Assembly (NCBI GenBank): GCA_025351765.1
Contig: JANXVH010000079.1
Coordinates: forward strand, 1 to 33,717
Direction of reading: 5' to 3'
DNA from: Pedobacter sp.
GTDB lineage: Bacteria; Bacteroidota; Bacteroidia; Sphingobacteriales; Sphingobacteriaceae
Length of the DNA: 33,717 nucleotides
How positions within the stretch are numbered: position 1 is the first letter of the stretch; each line of letters starts with the position of its first letter. Positions 16,480 to 25,675 of the stretch are shown here, piece by piece. The notes beneath the pieces were generated by a model, which was given only the letters and a program-made list of their open reading frames with translations, did no database searches and had not been told where the DNA came from. The position numbers were made by a program, and so were the translations under genes.

Positions 16480-18300
16480 ATGGGATATAAAAGTTTAGCG
16501 GAATGTGTTACAGACCTTGAATATCATGGCCACCTGATAAGAATAAAGGAAGAAGTTGATCCTTATCTGGAAATGGCAACAATTCATTTAAGGGTCTACG
16601 AAGAGCAAGGGCCAGCACTTTTTTTTGAGAAAATAAAAGGAAGCAAGTTTCCTGCTGTATCCAATCTATTTGGAACACTGGAAAGATCCAGGTTCATGTT
16701 TCGCGATAGCCTGCCGAAAGTTGAACAGCTTGTAAATTTAAGGTCTGATCCTGCCAAGGCTTTAAAAGATCCTTTAAAGTTACCCGGTCTTGGCTTAAGT
16801 GCCCTAACCGCCCTTCCCCTTAAGCAAGGTCTTTTTAAGCAAGTATTCAAAAAAACAACCATAAGTGAATTGCCGCAAATTGTTAACTGGCCAATGGATG
16901 GCGGACCTTTTATTACTATGCCGCAAGTATATACTGAAGATCCAGACAAATCAGGTATACTGAACGCCAACTTGGGGATGTACAGAATTCAACTTGCCGG
17001 AAATGACTACAAATTAAACGAAGAAATAGGCCTACACTACCAAATACATCGTGGCATAGGCGTGCACCAATCTAAAGCAAATGCTAAAGGACAACCTCTT
17101 AAGGTTAGTATATTTGTAGGCGGGCCACCATCGCACCCTGTTGCAGCAGTTATGCCGCTTCCTGAAGGATTATCAGAGATGACATTTGCTGGTGCACTTG
17201 GCAACAGGCGGTTCCGTTATTTTTATGATGATGAAGGTTTCTGCATTTCTGCTGATGCAGATTTTGTTATTACCGGCACAGTTTATCCTCATCAAACAAA
17301 ACCAGAGGGGCCATTTGGAGATCATTTAGGTTACTATAGCTTAATGCATCCTTTCCCTGTTATGAAAGTTCACAATGTATATCATAGGCATGATGCCATC
17401 TGGTCGTTTACAGTAGTAGGTAGACCGCCACAGGAAGATACAAGCTTTGGCGCGTTGATTCACGAAATAACCGGTTCAGCACTACCTAAAGAAATAAACG
17501 GATTAAAAGAAGTTAATGCCGTAGATGCTGCAGGTGTACATCCACTACTTTTTGCTATAGGTAGTGAACGTTACACTCCCTACTTAAAAGAACGCAGACC
17601 ACAGGAAATTCTCACTATCGCCAATCATATCTTAGGGAAGAACCAGCTTAGTTTAGCTAAATACTTATTTATTGCTGCACAAGAGGATAACAAGGATTTA
17701 AGTACACAAAATCTTTCTGCCTTTTTGCAACATATCTTATCTCGTATAGACTTAAGAAGAGATTTACATTTCCACACACAAACTACAATAGACACGCTGG
17801 ATTACAGTGGAACAGGTTTAAATAGCGGATCAAAGGTTGTGTTCGCTGCTGCTGGAGAAATTAAGCGCAATCTAGCATTAGAAATTAAATGGAATGATTT
17901 AACCGGGGATTTAAACACCATATCACTAGCCATTCCTGGAATAGTAGCTGTTAGTGGGAGTGCCTATACCAATGATGAAACAGCAAAAAACGAAATTAAT
18001 GCTTTAATTGTCGCACTTAAAGGGCATGATTTAAATGGGATTGCGATTATTGTTGTTTGTGATGACGCACCTTTCGTTGCTAAAAATATCAACAATTTGG
18101 TATGGGTAACCTTTACTAGGAGCAATCCTGCTACAGATATACACGGAGTTGATGAATTTATAAAAGATAAGCATTGGGGTTGTGAGGGTCCATTAATAAT
18201 TGATGCCCGTAAAAAACCACACCATGCACCAGAACTTATTAAAGACGAAGCGGTAGAAAAGCGGGTAGATCTAATTATGCAAAAGAGGGAAAACATTTAA
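16480..18300 (+). CDS. UbiD family decarboxylase
   Basis: A 606-residue member of the UbiD/Fdc family, which uses prenylated FMN for reversible decarboxylation of aromatic or alpha,beta-unsaturated acids. The prFMN/metal region includes HRGIGVHQSKAN and VGGPPSHPVAAVMPLPEG, and the catalytic loop is PEGPFGDHLGYY (E276, D281). It is longer than E. coli UbiD because of a C-terminal extension, as is usual in Bacteroidota homologues. The start MGYKSLAECV is typical. The substrate is not evident: a quinone-biosynthesis intermediate is the usual assumption, but no quinone gene or ubiX prenyltransferase is next to it. Confidence 0.92.
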   Translation: MGYKSLAECVTDLEYHGHLIRIKEEVDPYLEMATIHLRVYEEQGPALFFEKIKGSKFPAVSNLFGTLERSRFMFRDSLPKVEQLVNLRSDPAKALKDPLKLPGLGLSALTALPLKQGLFKQVFKKTTISELPQIVNWPMDGGPFITMPQVYTEDPDKSGILNANLGMYRIQLAGNDYKLNEEIGLHYQIHRGIGVHQSKANAKGQPLKVSIFVGGPPSHPVAAVMPLPEGLSEMTFAGALGNRRFRYFYDDEGFCISADADFVITGTVYPHQTKPEGPFGDHLGYYSLMHPFPVMKVHNVYHRHDAIWSFTVVGRPPQEDTSFGALIHEITGSALPKEINGLKEVNAVDAAGVHPLLFAIGSERYTPYLKERRPQEILTIANHILGKNQLSLAKYLFIAAQEDNKDLSTQNLSAFLQHILSRIDLRRDLHFHTQTTIDTLDYSGTGLNSGSKVVFAAAGEIKRNLALEIKWNDLTGDLNTISLAIPGIVAVSGSAYTNDETAKNEINALIVALKGHDLNGIAIIVVCDDAPFVAKNINNLVWVTFTRSNPATDIHGVDEFIKDKHWGCEGPLIIDARKKPHHAPELIKDEAVEKRVDLIMQKRENI

Positions 18301-18331
18301 GCAATCCCTCTCCAACAAAAAATATAATTAA

Positions 18332-19840
18332 TTAAAATTTTACTCCAAAAGTTAATAATACATTGTTCCTGGATGTTTTAATTTCTGCAACAGGTTCTAA
18401 TGGATTATCTGCAGTGCCTAACTCATAAGGAGCAAGGCTGGTATTGGTTTCCAATCGCTGATAGGCAAGGTCAAAATAATAATTGTTAACGCGATAGCCT
18501 AAACCACCGGTATAGATTTTTGTATCATAATAACCACTATCATCTGTTTTTATACCAGAGCCATTTAATCCGTATCCACCTCTTAAACTAAAAGCATTAT
18601 TTACCTTGTACTCAGCTCCAACCCTGTAATTAAATGCTTCCTTATAGTTGTTTTTGACATTAAGGTTCTCATCCCTGATACGGTTGGGGTCACTACTGTT
18701 CACATCGTTAGAAAACAGAATTGAAGAATAATCAATATAATCAACATCGGCGCTGATTAATGCTTTTCCGCCAATTACATAACTAGCTCCCAAAGAACCT
18801 TTTAGCGGGGTCCGAAGTTTATATCGAAAAACGTAGTTGACTGGATCACTTTTATAACTCCCAGCATTAGCTCCAGTTGCAATTTTTGTATCTAAGCTAA
18901 CAGTAGTATTGTCCTCTATTAACAACCAAGAAGGTGTTTGTAAATTAGCTCCAATACGGAAAGTGCTTACTGGCCTAAAAATAACACCCAACCTACCATT
19001 AATTCCGGAACCTGTTGTTTCCTGATTCTGTAACATAGATAAGCTGTAGTTAGACTTCTCAGTTTTGTTAAATCCTGCTTCTGTATATTCACTATCATTA
19101 ATATACCTAATATTTACCAAGCCTATGCTCCCACCAATATAGAACTGATTTGAAATATTTAATGCTCCTGCAGCTGTTAATTCAGATGTAGAGCCAGACC
19201 TGATTTCATTCTTACTTTGAACATTATTCTTGTCCAATGCTCCTAGATAATAAGTTCCTTTGTTATCTACATAATCGTCAATTAAATACCCGTCATAAGC
19301 CATTTTTTCTAATCCATTTGATAGTTTATCGGGCGCCAGTCCAAAATTTGTTGCTCGTTCAGCATAAGAATCAGCAATTGAATTTTTAGGATTCGTTCCT
19401 TTGTAGCTGAAATTAGCATTGTAATCATTGTTTCTCGCATATCCAAATCCAAAAACTGAACTTATCAGTCCCCGTTGCGTATTTTGTCCCTGCGCTCTTA
19501 ATGTAGGACTATAAATTACAACGCCAAGGTTATTTAAGTTGAGGCGATCCTTAGAGGAAGTTGTGTTCGCGTTGAGGTAAGATGCCTTTCCGCTCATATT
19601 ATTGAATTCAGGTGTCAAGCTAAATTCAGATTTAGTAAATAAACCAAGACCAGCCGGATTTGCGCCTAGCGAACTCATATCTCCTCCAACACCAATTTGT
19701 GCTCCGGCCATTCCTTTAAATCTTGCCGTACTTCCAAAATTAGTTTGTGAAAACCTGTAAGCATCAGGTGCAAAACTTTGTGCATATATGCTTCCTGTAG
19801 TAGCTACTATAGCCACTAGTGATAAAATTATTTTCTTCAT
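18332..19840 (-). CDS. OmpP1/FadL-like outer membrane transport protein
   Basis: A 502-residue outer-membrane beta-barrel. Residues 1-21 are a Sec signal peptide (MKKIILSLVAIVA, ending IYAQ). The mature N-terminus (DAYRFSQTNFGSTARFKGMAGA, then GGDMSSLGANPAGLG) matches the OmpP1/FadL hatch region with its NPAG motif. Alternating strands continue to the terminal LLTFGVKF with a final phenylalanine for BAM recognition. FadL members import hydrophobic compounds; the ligand here is unknown. A TTG-initiated extension to 19858 is possible, but the ATG at 19840 gives the normal signal peptide. It lies 21 nt after a Gly/Tyr-rich lipoprotein gene in the same operon. Confidence 0.88.
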   Translation of the reverse strand: MKKIILSLVAIVATTGSIYAQSFAPDAYRFSQTNFGSTARFKGMAGAQIGVGGDMSSLGANPAGLGLFTKSEFSLTPEFNNMSGKASYLNANTTSSKDRLNLNNLGVVIYSPTLRAQGQNTQRGLISSVFGFGYARNNDYNANFSYKGTNPKNSIADSYAERATNFGLAPDKLSNGLEKMAYDGYLIDDYVDNKGTYYLGALDKNNVQSKNEIRSGSTSELTAAGALNISNQFYIGGSIGLVNIRYINDSEYTEAGFNKTEKSNYSLSMLQNQETTGSGINGRLGVIFRPVSTFRIGANLQTPSWLLIEDNTTVSLDTKIATGANAGSYKSDPVNYVFRYKLRTPLKGSLGASYVIGGKALISADVDYIDYSSILFSNDVNSSDPNRIRDENLNVKNNYKEAFNYRVGAEYKVNNAFSLRGGYGLNGSGIKTDDSGYYDTKIYTGGLGYRVNNYYFDLAYQRLETNTSLAPYELGTADNPLEPVAEIKTSRNNVLLTFGVKF

Positions 19841-19861
19841 GTGTGTTTTGATATTCAAAAA

Positions 19862-20749
19862 CTATCCTCTGCCTGATCTGGTTGGTCTCGCACCATTGCT
19901 ACTACTACCGCTGCTGCTTCCTGATGAAGAAGAACCACTACTTCTTGAGCCTTCCGATCTGGCAGGAGGTGCATAAGTAGGTTCAGGTCTTTGTGCAGGA
20001 GCGCTTTCCGTACGTGTTGGCCTCGCTGCAGGGGCAGTAGAACGGTCTGAACGGCTTGGTGTTGTTGGTGCAGTATTTGGGTTATATCTTTCAGATCTGC
20101 TTCTCTCATTAACTGGATTACCATTAACATCAACCCTTCTTGTAGTTGAATTGGACGATCTTGTTATTCCACGATTGGTACTAACGCCATCTTCTCTGCC
20201 CATATACGGCCTTGCTTTATAATCAGGCACAATAGTGGTTCTACCTGTATAGTACCCGCTACCACCACCATAATAACCGCCGCCTAAGAAACCACCACCA
20301 TAATAGTTTCCATAACCAAAATTGTTATAACCAAAATTACCATAACTCCAAAATGGTGAAGAAATGTATCCCCAGCCTCCATAACCGCCGCCGTAAAAGT
20401 TATTATACCCTAAATACATGCTGTAAGGAGCGTATAAGCTGCCGTAAAAATAAGGATCGTAGTAAGATCTTAATGTTGATCCGTAGGAGAAACGATTTAT
20501 CCTTGAAGAGTAATCCATATCATAATAAGGATCACTTGTTCCATAATAATCATCCTCCTGGTATTGTGTTGCCGAAGGAACCTGCTGAGATGGGCGAATA
20601 GCAACCGGCACATAGGTCTTTGCTTGTGCTTTGCTGCTGTACACATCATCATTATCAACATCCTGCTGTGCAAGCCGGGGTGTAGAACATGACGTTACAA
20701 CTATCGCTATAACGGCAAGAATACTGGTGAAAAAATGATTTGGTTTCAT
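19862..20749 (-). CDS. Gly/Tyr-rich lipoprotein of unknown function
   Basis: A 295-residue protein with a lipoprotein signal ending VVTSC (C21). Residues 60-115 are rich in Tyr and Asp. Residues 118-167 are dominated by Gly and Tyr in repeats such as GGGYGGWGY and GGGYYGGGSGYY. The tail (about 200-295) is a low-complexity stretch of Arg, Ser, Pro and Gly, probably disordered. I recognise no named domain. Lipidation and the low-complexity body suggest a surface or periplasm-exposed structural or adhesive role, which is inference. It is the upstream gene of the FadL-like barrel, which starts 21 nt after its stop, so the two are likely expressed and perhaps used together. Confidence 0.82.
   Translation of the reverse strand: MKPNHFFTSILAVIAIVVTSCSTPRLAQQDVDNDDVYSSKAQAKTYVPVAIRPSQQVPSATQYQEDDYYGTSDPYYDMDYSSRINRFSYGSTLRSYYDPYFYGSLYAPYSMYLGYNNFYGGGYGGWGYISSPFWSYGNFGYNNFGYGNYYGGGFLGGGYYGGGSGYYTGRTTIVPDYKARPYMGREDGVSTNRGITRSSNSTTRRVDVNGNPVNERSRSERYNPNTAPTTPSRSDRSTAPAARPTRTESAPAQRPEPTYAPPARSEGSRSSGSSSSGSSSGSSSNGARPTRSGRG
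20249..20398 (-). repeat. Degenerate tandem repeats coding Gly/Tyr/Asn segments
   Basis: Within the lipoprotein gene, codons for residues 118-167 form short imperfect repeats. The clearest is ATAACCAAAATT at 20312-20323 and 20327-20338, 15 bp apart, encoding the NFGYNNFGYG stretch. CCACCACCATAATA appears twice just below it. Such tracts can change length by slipped-strand replication. Confidence 0.6.
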
Positions 20750-20780
20750 ATATATTTGGGTTTTGTGTGTTCTGGTTTTT

Positions 20781-20805
20781 TTGTAGGTATAAATTTATAA
20801 ATTTG
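20781..20805 (+). promoter_or_regulatory. Candidate proS promoter
   Basis: TAAATTTG at 20798-20805 is an exact -7 consensus match. The T-run ending in TTG at 20781-20783 lies 14 nt upstream, shorter than the usual spacing. Transcription would start near 20811, leaving a leader of about 42 nt before the ATG at 20853. The minus-strand lipoprotein promoter must lie in the same 103-nt gap, but I cannot identify it. Confidence 0.4.
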
Positions 20806-20852
20806 CGAGATAGATTACAAGCTATTTAACACAAAAAACGTTCCAGAGAGCT

Positions 20853-22325
20853 ATGAGCAAAGGCATTACAAGTAAAAACGAAGACTATTCCCAGTGGTAT
20901 AACGACATTGTTATAAAAGCAGACCTGGCAGAGCATTCCTCTGTAAAGGGATGTATGGTCATTAAACCCTATGGATACTCTATTTGGGAGAAGATACAGG
21001 CCGTATTAGACCAAAAATTTAAAGATACTGGTCATAGTAATGCTTATTTCCCTTTATTCATTCCTAAGTCATTTTTTTCTAAGGAAGCATCACATGTAGA
21101 GGGTTTCGCAACTGAGTGTGCCGTTGTGACACATTACAGACTTAAAAATGATGGCAATGGAAATATCATAGTAGATGAAACCGCAAAGCTTGAAGAGGAA
21201 CTGATTGTACGCCCTACGTCAGAAACAATAATCTGGAATACTTATAAAGGTTGGATTCAATCCTATCGTGATTTACCCTTACTAATTAACCAATGGGCTA
21301 ATGTGGTACGCTGGGAGATGCGTACACGACTTTTTCTACGTACAACAGAGTTTCTTTGGCAGGAGGGACATACCGCGCATGCTACTGCCGATGAGGCAAT
21401 AGAGGAAACCAGAAAGATGTTGGATGTTTATGCTGATTTTGCAGAAAACTGGATGGCCGTTCCTGTTGTAAAAGGTGTTAAAACTCCTAACGAACGTTTT
21501 GCAGGTGCGTTAGATACGTATTGCATTGAAGCGCTAATGCAGGATGGTAAGGCGCTTCAAGCGGGTACATCACATTTCTTAGGGCAAAATTTCGCAAAAG
21601 CATTCGATGTAAAATTCACCAATAAAGAAGGGAAGATCGAACATGTTTGGGCAAGCTCATGGGGGGTGTCTACCAGGCTGATGGGTGCGCTTATTATGGC
21701 ACATAGTGATGATGCAGGTCTTGTATTACCACCGCAACTTGCGCCAATACAGGTAGTTATCGTTCCGATTTATCGAACTGATGAAGAATTGACCAAAATC
21801 TCTGTGTTTGTAAACGAGCTGTCGCCAAAGCTAAAAAAATTAGGCATATCTGTTAAGTATGATAATCGTGATACACAACGCCCTGGTTTTAAATTTGCAG
21901 AATATGAGCTTAAAGGTGTTCCTGTAAGGCTTGCAATTGGCGGTCGTGATATGGAAAACGGTACTGTTGAACTTGCAAGGAGAGATACCAGAGAAAAGCA
22001 AACCGTAAATCAGGAAGGTCTTGACATTTATATTGAACAATTACTTGATGAGATTCAGGCCAATATTTTTAACAAAGCTTTAAAATTCAGAGAAGACCAT
22101 ATTACTGAAGCTAATTCTTACGATGAGTTTAAAGAATTGTTGGATGGTAAAGCAGGGTTTATTTCGGCACATTGGGATGGTAGTCCAGAAACAGAACAAA
22201 AAATTAAAGAAGAGACTAAAGCTACCATTCGCTGCGTTCCTTTAAATAACCCATTGCAAGATGGCGTTTGTATCTATTCTGGTAAACCTTCAACACAAAG
22301 GGTATTGTTTGCCAGGGCTTATTAG
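20853..22325 (+). CDS. proS: Proline--tRNA ligase (archaeal/eukaryotic-type short form)
   Basis: A 490-residue class II aminoacyl-tRNA synthetase that charges tRNA-Pro. RPTSETIIW, the motif 2 stretch [20 protein letters not shown] and motif 3 [13 protein letters not shown] are all visible. The anticodon-binding domain begins near [11 protein letters not shown]. There is no editing insertion between motifs 2 and 3, and the protein ends with a tyrosine (LFARAY), as in the archaeal/eukaryotic-type ProRS. This form is common in Bacteroidota. Confidence 0.96.
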   Translation: MSKGITSKNEDYSQWYNDIVIKADLAEHSSVKGCMVIKPYGYSIWEKIQAVLDQKFKDTGHSNAYFPLFIPKSFFSKEASHVEGFATECAVVTHYRLKNDGNGNIIVDETAKLEEELIVRPTSETIIWNTYKGWIQSYRDLPLLINQWANVVRWEMRTRLFLRTTEFLWQEGHTAHATADEAIEETRKMLDVYADFAENWMAVPVVKGVKTPNERFAGALDTYCIEALMQDGKALQAGTSHFLGQNFAKAFDVKFTNKEGKIEHVWASSWGVSTRLMGALIMAHSDDAGLVLPPQLAPIQVVIVPIYRTDEELTKISVFVNELSPKLKKLGISVKYDNRDTQRPGFKFAEYELKGVPVRLAIGGRDMENGTVELARRDTREKQTVNQEGLDIYIEQLLDEIQANIFNKALKFREDHITEANSYDEFKELLDGKAGFISAHWDGSPETEQKIKEETKATIRCVPLNNPLQDGVCIYSGKPSTQRVLFARAY

Positions 22326-22375
22326 TAGTTAAAAACTAAAACGAAAAACCCATTATTTAAATCAATTTGTTAATC

Positions 22376-23515
22376 ATGAAATTCGCAACTAAAGCTATAC
22401 ATGCAGGCCAGGAACCTGATCCTTCTACAGGAGCAGTTATGACCCCGATATTCCAAACCTCAACTTATGCTCAGAAATCGCCCGGCAATCATAAGGGTTT
22501 TGAATACTCCAGGGGTACAAATCCTACAAGGAAAGCTTTGGAGGATTGCTTAGCAGCGCTTGAAAATGCGAAATACGGTCTTGCTTTCTCTAGCGGAATG
22601 GGTGCTACTGATGCCGTGCTCCGTTTGCTAAACCCTGGTGACGAAGTAATTACCGGAAACGATCTTTACGGAGGTTCTTATAGAATATTCACTAAAATAT
22701 ATGAAAAGTATGGTATCAAGTTTCACTTTCTGGACTTGTCTAAACCAGAAAACATATTGCCTTTTATTACCGACAAGACAAAGTTAGTTTGGATTGAAAC
22801 CCCTACCAATCCAACTATGAGGATTATTGATGTCGCAGGGGTGGCAAAAATAACTAAAGAACATAAACTGCTGTTAGCGGTTGATAATACTTTTGCCTCT
22901 CCGTATCTTCAGAATCCAATGGATCAAGGTGCAGATATTGTAATGCATTCCGTAACCAAATACATTGGCGGGCATTCAGATGTGGTAATGGGAGCTTTAT
23001 TGGTTAATGATGATCAGCTTTACAAAGACCTCTGGTTTATATATAATGCCTGTGGTGCAACACCCGGCCCTCAAGATGCTTTTCTCGTACTTAGAGGTAT
23101 CAAAACGTTGCATTTAAGAATGAAGGCACATTGCGAAAATGGAGCAAAGGTAGCGCACTTCCTGCGTAATCATCCAAAGATTGATAAGATTTATTGGCCG
23201 GGATTTGAAGATCATCCAAACCATAATATCGCTAAAAAGCAAATGCGGGATTTTGGTGGTATGGTGTCCATTACAATTAAAGATGCAGATTTAAAGGAAA
23301 CTTTTAGAGTCGCTTCTTCGTTCAAAGTATTTACGCTAGCAGAATCTCTAGGGGGCGTTGAGTCTTTAATTAACCACCCAACTACCATGACACATGGCTC
23401 CATTCCAAAAGAAGAACGTGAAAAGGTTGGGGTAACGGATAACTTGCTCAGATTAAGTGTTGGGGTTGAAGACATTGACGACCTGCTTGCAGATTTGGAC
23501 CAAGCCTTAAAATAA
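22376..23515 (+). CDS. Cystathionine gamma-synthase/gamma-lyase family PLP enzyme
   Basis: A 379-residue Cys/Met metabolism enzyme. The PLP lysine is K195 in HSVTKYIGGHSD. YSRGTNPTR, SSGMGATDA, ETPTNPTMR, VDNTFASPYLQNP and the late SLGGVESL block complete the family pattern. Members include MetB (cystathionine from an acylhomoserine and cysteine) and the gamma-lyase; sequence alone does not separate them. I start at MKFATKAIHAGQ (22376) rather than at the TTG 9 nt upstream. The gene follows proS by 50 nt and the TIGR02757 gene begins 5 nt after its stop, so these form an operon. Confidence 0.93.
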   Translation: MKFATKAIHAGQEPDPSTGAVMTPIFQTSTYAQKSPGNHKGFEYSRGTNPTRKALEDCLAALENAKYGLAFSSGMGATDAVLRLLNPGDEVITGNDLYGGSYRIFTKIYEKYGIKFHFLDLSKPENILPFITDKTKLVWIETPTNPTMRIIDVAGVAKITKEHKLLLAVDNTFASPYLQNPMDQGADIVMHSVTKYIGGHSDVVMGALLVNDDQLYKDLWFIYNACGATPGPQDAFLVLRGIKTLHLRMKAHCENGAKVAHFLRNHPKIDKIYWPGFEDHPNHNIAKKQMRDFGGMVSITIKDADLKETFRVASSFKVFTLAESLGGVESLINHPTTMTHGSIPKEEREKVGVTDNLLRLSVGVEDIDDLLADLDQALK

Positions 23516-23520
23516 GCAAT

Positions 23521-24381
23521 TTGGAATTTTTAGATCTTAAGGATTTTCTTGATGCTAAGTCGGCTCAGTACAATAAGACTGATTTTATTGAAAACGACCC
23601 AATTTGCATTCCACATGCTTACACTAAACCACAAGATATAGAGATTGCCGCATTCTTTGCGGCAATTTTAGCTTGGGGGCAGCGTAAAACAATCATCAAT
23701 AAATGTCGGGAGCTGTTTCAGCGGATGGACAATGACCCTCATAATTTTATATTGGGTCATGGGGATAACGATCTCAGGCGACTTCTAGGATTCAAACACC
23801 GTACATTCAACGATACTGATCTCCTCTATTTTATAGCATTTTTTAAAATGCATTATAAACTATATGATTCATTAGAAGCAGCTTTTTTGTCTCCCGTTGA
23901 TGGATTTAATGAAGATTATGTTTCTGTAGCAATACCTGGTAAGGGTAATTTGTATTCTTCAACAGCATGTTTACTATCAGAATTGAAGCACCAAACACCC
24001 AAAGTTGAAAAGAGCCTTAACTATTTTCGTTCCTATTTCTTTTCTTTGGAAGACTATCCACGCAGAACGATTAAACATGTATCATCGCCTTTGCAAAAAT
24101 CTACCTGTAAGCGACTAAACATGTTTCTGAGGTGGATGGTACGGAAAGACAATAATGGAGTTGATTTTGGTTTGTGGAACAACATAAAGCCAAAGGATTT
24201 GATCTGCCCATGTGATGTTCATGTAGATCGTGTTGCGCGTAAGCTGGGTTTAATACAACGAAAACAAACCGATTGGCAAACTGCCGTAGAATTGACTAAC
24301 GAGCTATTAAAATTTGATTCTGCAGATCCCGTTAAGTATGATTTTGCATTGTTCGGCCTTGGTGTAGACGAAAAATTCTAG
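23521..24381 (+). CDS. TIGR02757 (DUF2400) family protein
   Basis: A 286-residue protein of the conserved family TIGR02757, common in Bacteroidota and without an assigned activity. FFAAILAWGQRKTIINKC near residue 41 and the tail with CPCDVHVDRVARKLGL and YDFALFGLG are its most conserved blocks. The DVHVDRV stretch resembles the HhH-GPD DNA-glycosylase signature VDTHVxRV, although I see no catalytic lysine motif, so glycosylase activity is only a hypothesis. It starts with a TTG at 23521, 5 nt after the cystathionine enzyme gene. Confidence 0.87.
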   Translation: MEFLDLKDFLDAKSAQYNKTDFIENDPICIPHAYTKPQDIEIAAFFAAILAWGQRKTIINKCRELFQRMDNDPHNFILGHGDNDLRRLLGFKHRTFNDTDLLYFIAFFKMHYKLYDSLEAAFLSPVDGFNEDYVSVAIPGKGNLYSSTACLLSELKHQTPKVEKSLNYFRSYFFSLEDYPRRTIKHVSSPLQKSTCKRLNMFLRWMVRKDNNGVDFGLWNNIKPKDLICPCDVHVDRVARKLGLIQRKQTDWQTAVELTNELLKFDSADPVKYDFALFGLGVDEKF

Positions 24382-24393
24382 TAATTTTATTTG

Positions 24394-24906
24394 ATGATAA
24401 TCTTTAAGGCAGAAATAGAGCGCTTTGCAGAAATGGGAGAAAAAACGGGATGGAGCTATATCTTCATACCGCAGGTTTTGGCCAATCAGATCAAACCAGA
24501 TTGCAAAAAGAGTTTCCGGATTAAAGGAAAAATAGATCAGCTAAACATAGAAGGCATGGCTACCGTGCCCATGGGAGAAGGTGATTTTATTCTGGCACTT
24601 AAAGCCAGTTTAAGAAAACAGTTAAAGAAAGAAGTGGGCGCTGTGTTGAGCCTTGAATTGGAAGAGGATAAAGATTTTAAATTAGAAATACCTGAAGATC
24701 TTAAGCTTTGTTTAACAGATGAACCAGCATTAATTGCTGGCTTTTTAAAAATGCCTAAATCGCACCAAAATTGGTATATCAATTGGCTAAATTCTGCTAA
24801 GACAGAAGTTACCAGAACAAAAAGAATAGTAAAGATTGTTTCGGCCTTGGATAGAGGGATAGATTTCGGCGAAATGATGCGAGAAGGGAAAACGCTAAAA
24901 AACTAA
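24394..24906 (+). CDS. YdeI/OmdA-like protein with DUF1905
   Basis: About 170 residues: a DUF1905 beta-barrel-like N-terminus (FKAEIERF, then GWSYIFIPQVLANQIK and KGKIDQLNIEG) and a C-terminal YdeI/OmpD-associated segment (FLKMPKSHQNWYINWLNSAKTEVTR then KRIVKIVSAL, shown here in two pieces). Homologues are annotated as bacteriocin-protection or OmpD-associated, but the molecular function is unknown. The frame begins with TTG-ATG; I use the ATG. Its TAA (24904-24906) overlaps the stop of the convergent glycosyltransferase gene by 3 of 4 bases. Confidence 0.82.
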   Translation: MIIFKAEIERFAEMGEKTGWSYIFIPQVLANQIKPDCKKSFRIKGKIDQLNIEGMATVPMGEGDFILALKASLRKQLKKEVGAVLSLELEEDKDFKLEIPEDLKLCLTDEPALIAGFLKMPKSHQNWYINWLNSAKTEVTRTKRIVKIVSALDRGIDFGEMMREGKTLKN

Positions 24907-25643
24907 TTGATTAATGTTCTGTCGTACTTTCTAAACCAACTCCAAACCTTCATTTGAATTACCCCTAAAAAAGCTTCTCTGAAGATGCGGGTACTCATTT
25001 TTGATGTACCTTCTGTGCGGTCGGTAAATATGATTGGTACCTCCACTACTTTAAAACCGTAGTTAAGTGCTGTAAATTTCATTTCTATTTGAAATGCATA
25101 ACCTACAAATTTAATTTTGTCCAAAGGTATCGTAGCCAGAACCTCACGTCTATAGCATTTAAAACCCGCAGTGGCATCCTGAATGTTAATCCTTGTAATA
25201 ATCCTAACGTACATCGATGCAAAATAAGACATCAACACCCTGCTCATTGGCCAGTTCACTACGTTAACACCATTTACATAGCGTGATCCAACTGCAATAT
25301 CTGCCCCTGCTACACAGGCCTGGCGCAACCTGATCAGATCATCTGGGTTGTGAGAAAAATCAGCATCCATCTCAAAAATATATTCGTATTGCTTTCTTTC
25401 CAGTGCCCATCTAAAACCATGTATGTATGCGGTACCAAGGCCAAGCTTTCCTTTACGTTGTTGCAGGTGTAAGGCAGGAAATTCCTGTTGAAGCATTTTA
25501 ACGATTTCGGCCGTACCATCCGGAGAACCATCATCAATAATTAGGATCTCAAAGAAGAAACCGAGCGAAAAAACCTTTCTAATGATCTTTTCAATGTTTT
25601 CTTTCTCGTTGTAGGTTGGAATGATAACTAAACTGTCTGACAC
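24903..25643 (-). CDS. Dpm1-like family 2 glycosyltransferase (polyprenol-phosphate mannosyltransferase type)
   Basis: A 246-residue GT2 enzyme. IIPTYNEKENI at the start, IDDGSPDGT (36-44), KGKLGLGTAYIHG, and the DXD-type motif MDADFSHNP (D93, D95) define the dolichol/polyprenol-phosphate mannose synthase subgroup. There is no C-terminal membrane anchor, so it is the soluble Dpm1 type acting at the inner face of the membrane to make a lipid-linked hexose, probably mannose. The sugar is inferred from family. The acceptor user could be the DUF2723 protein at 2827-5823. It lies 32 nt after the first POT transporter and overlaps the YdeI-like gene by 4 nt tail to tail. Confidence 0.9.
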   Translation of the reverse strand: MSDSLVIIPTYNEKENIEKIIRKVFSLGFFFEILIIDDGSPDGTAEIVKMLQQEFPALHLQQRKGKLGLGTAYIHGFRWALERKQYEYIFEMDADFSHNPDDLIRLRQACVAGADIAVGSRYVNGVNVVNWPMSRVLMSYFASMYVRIITRINIQDATAGFKCYRREVLATIPLDKIKFVGYAFQIEMKFTALNYGFKVVEVPIIFTDRTEGTSKMSTRIFREAFLGVIQMKVWSWFRKYDRTLIN

Positions 25644-25675
25644 GTATAATAAATTAAAAAGGCGAAGTTAAGTAT

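Noticed and set aside
16596..16970. 124-codon open frame on the minus strand
   Set aside because: It is antisense to the UbiD-family gene and composition follows that gene's codons; no domain seen.
19855..20133. 92-codon open frame rich in Leu, Gln and His
   Set aside because: It overlaps the low-complexity lipoprotein tail on the same strand in another frame; an artefact of the repetitive sequence.
20312..20338. Short repeats as a CRISPR array
   Set aside because: They are 12-bp imperfect coding repeats with 3-bp gaps; no spacer structure and no cas genes.
22326..22375. Possible SAM or other riboswitch before the cystathionine enzyme gene
   Set aside because: Only 50 nt are available and no stem structure is present.
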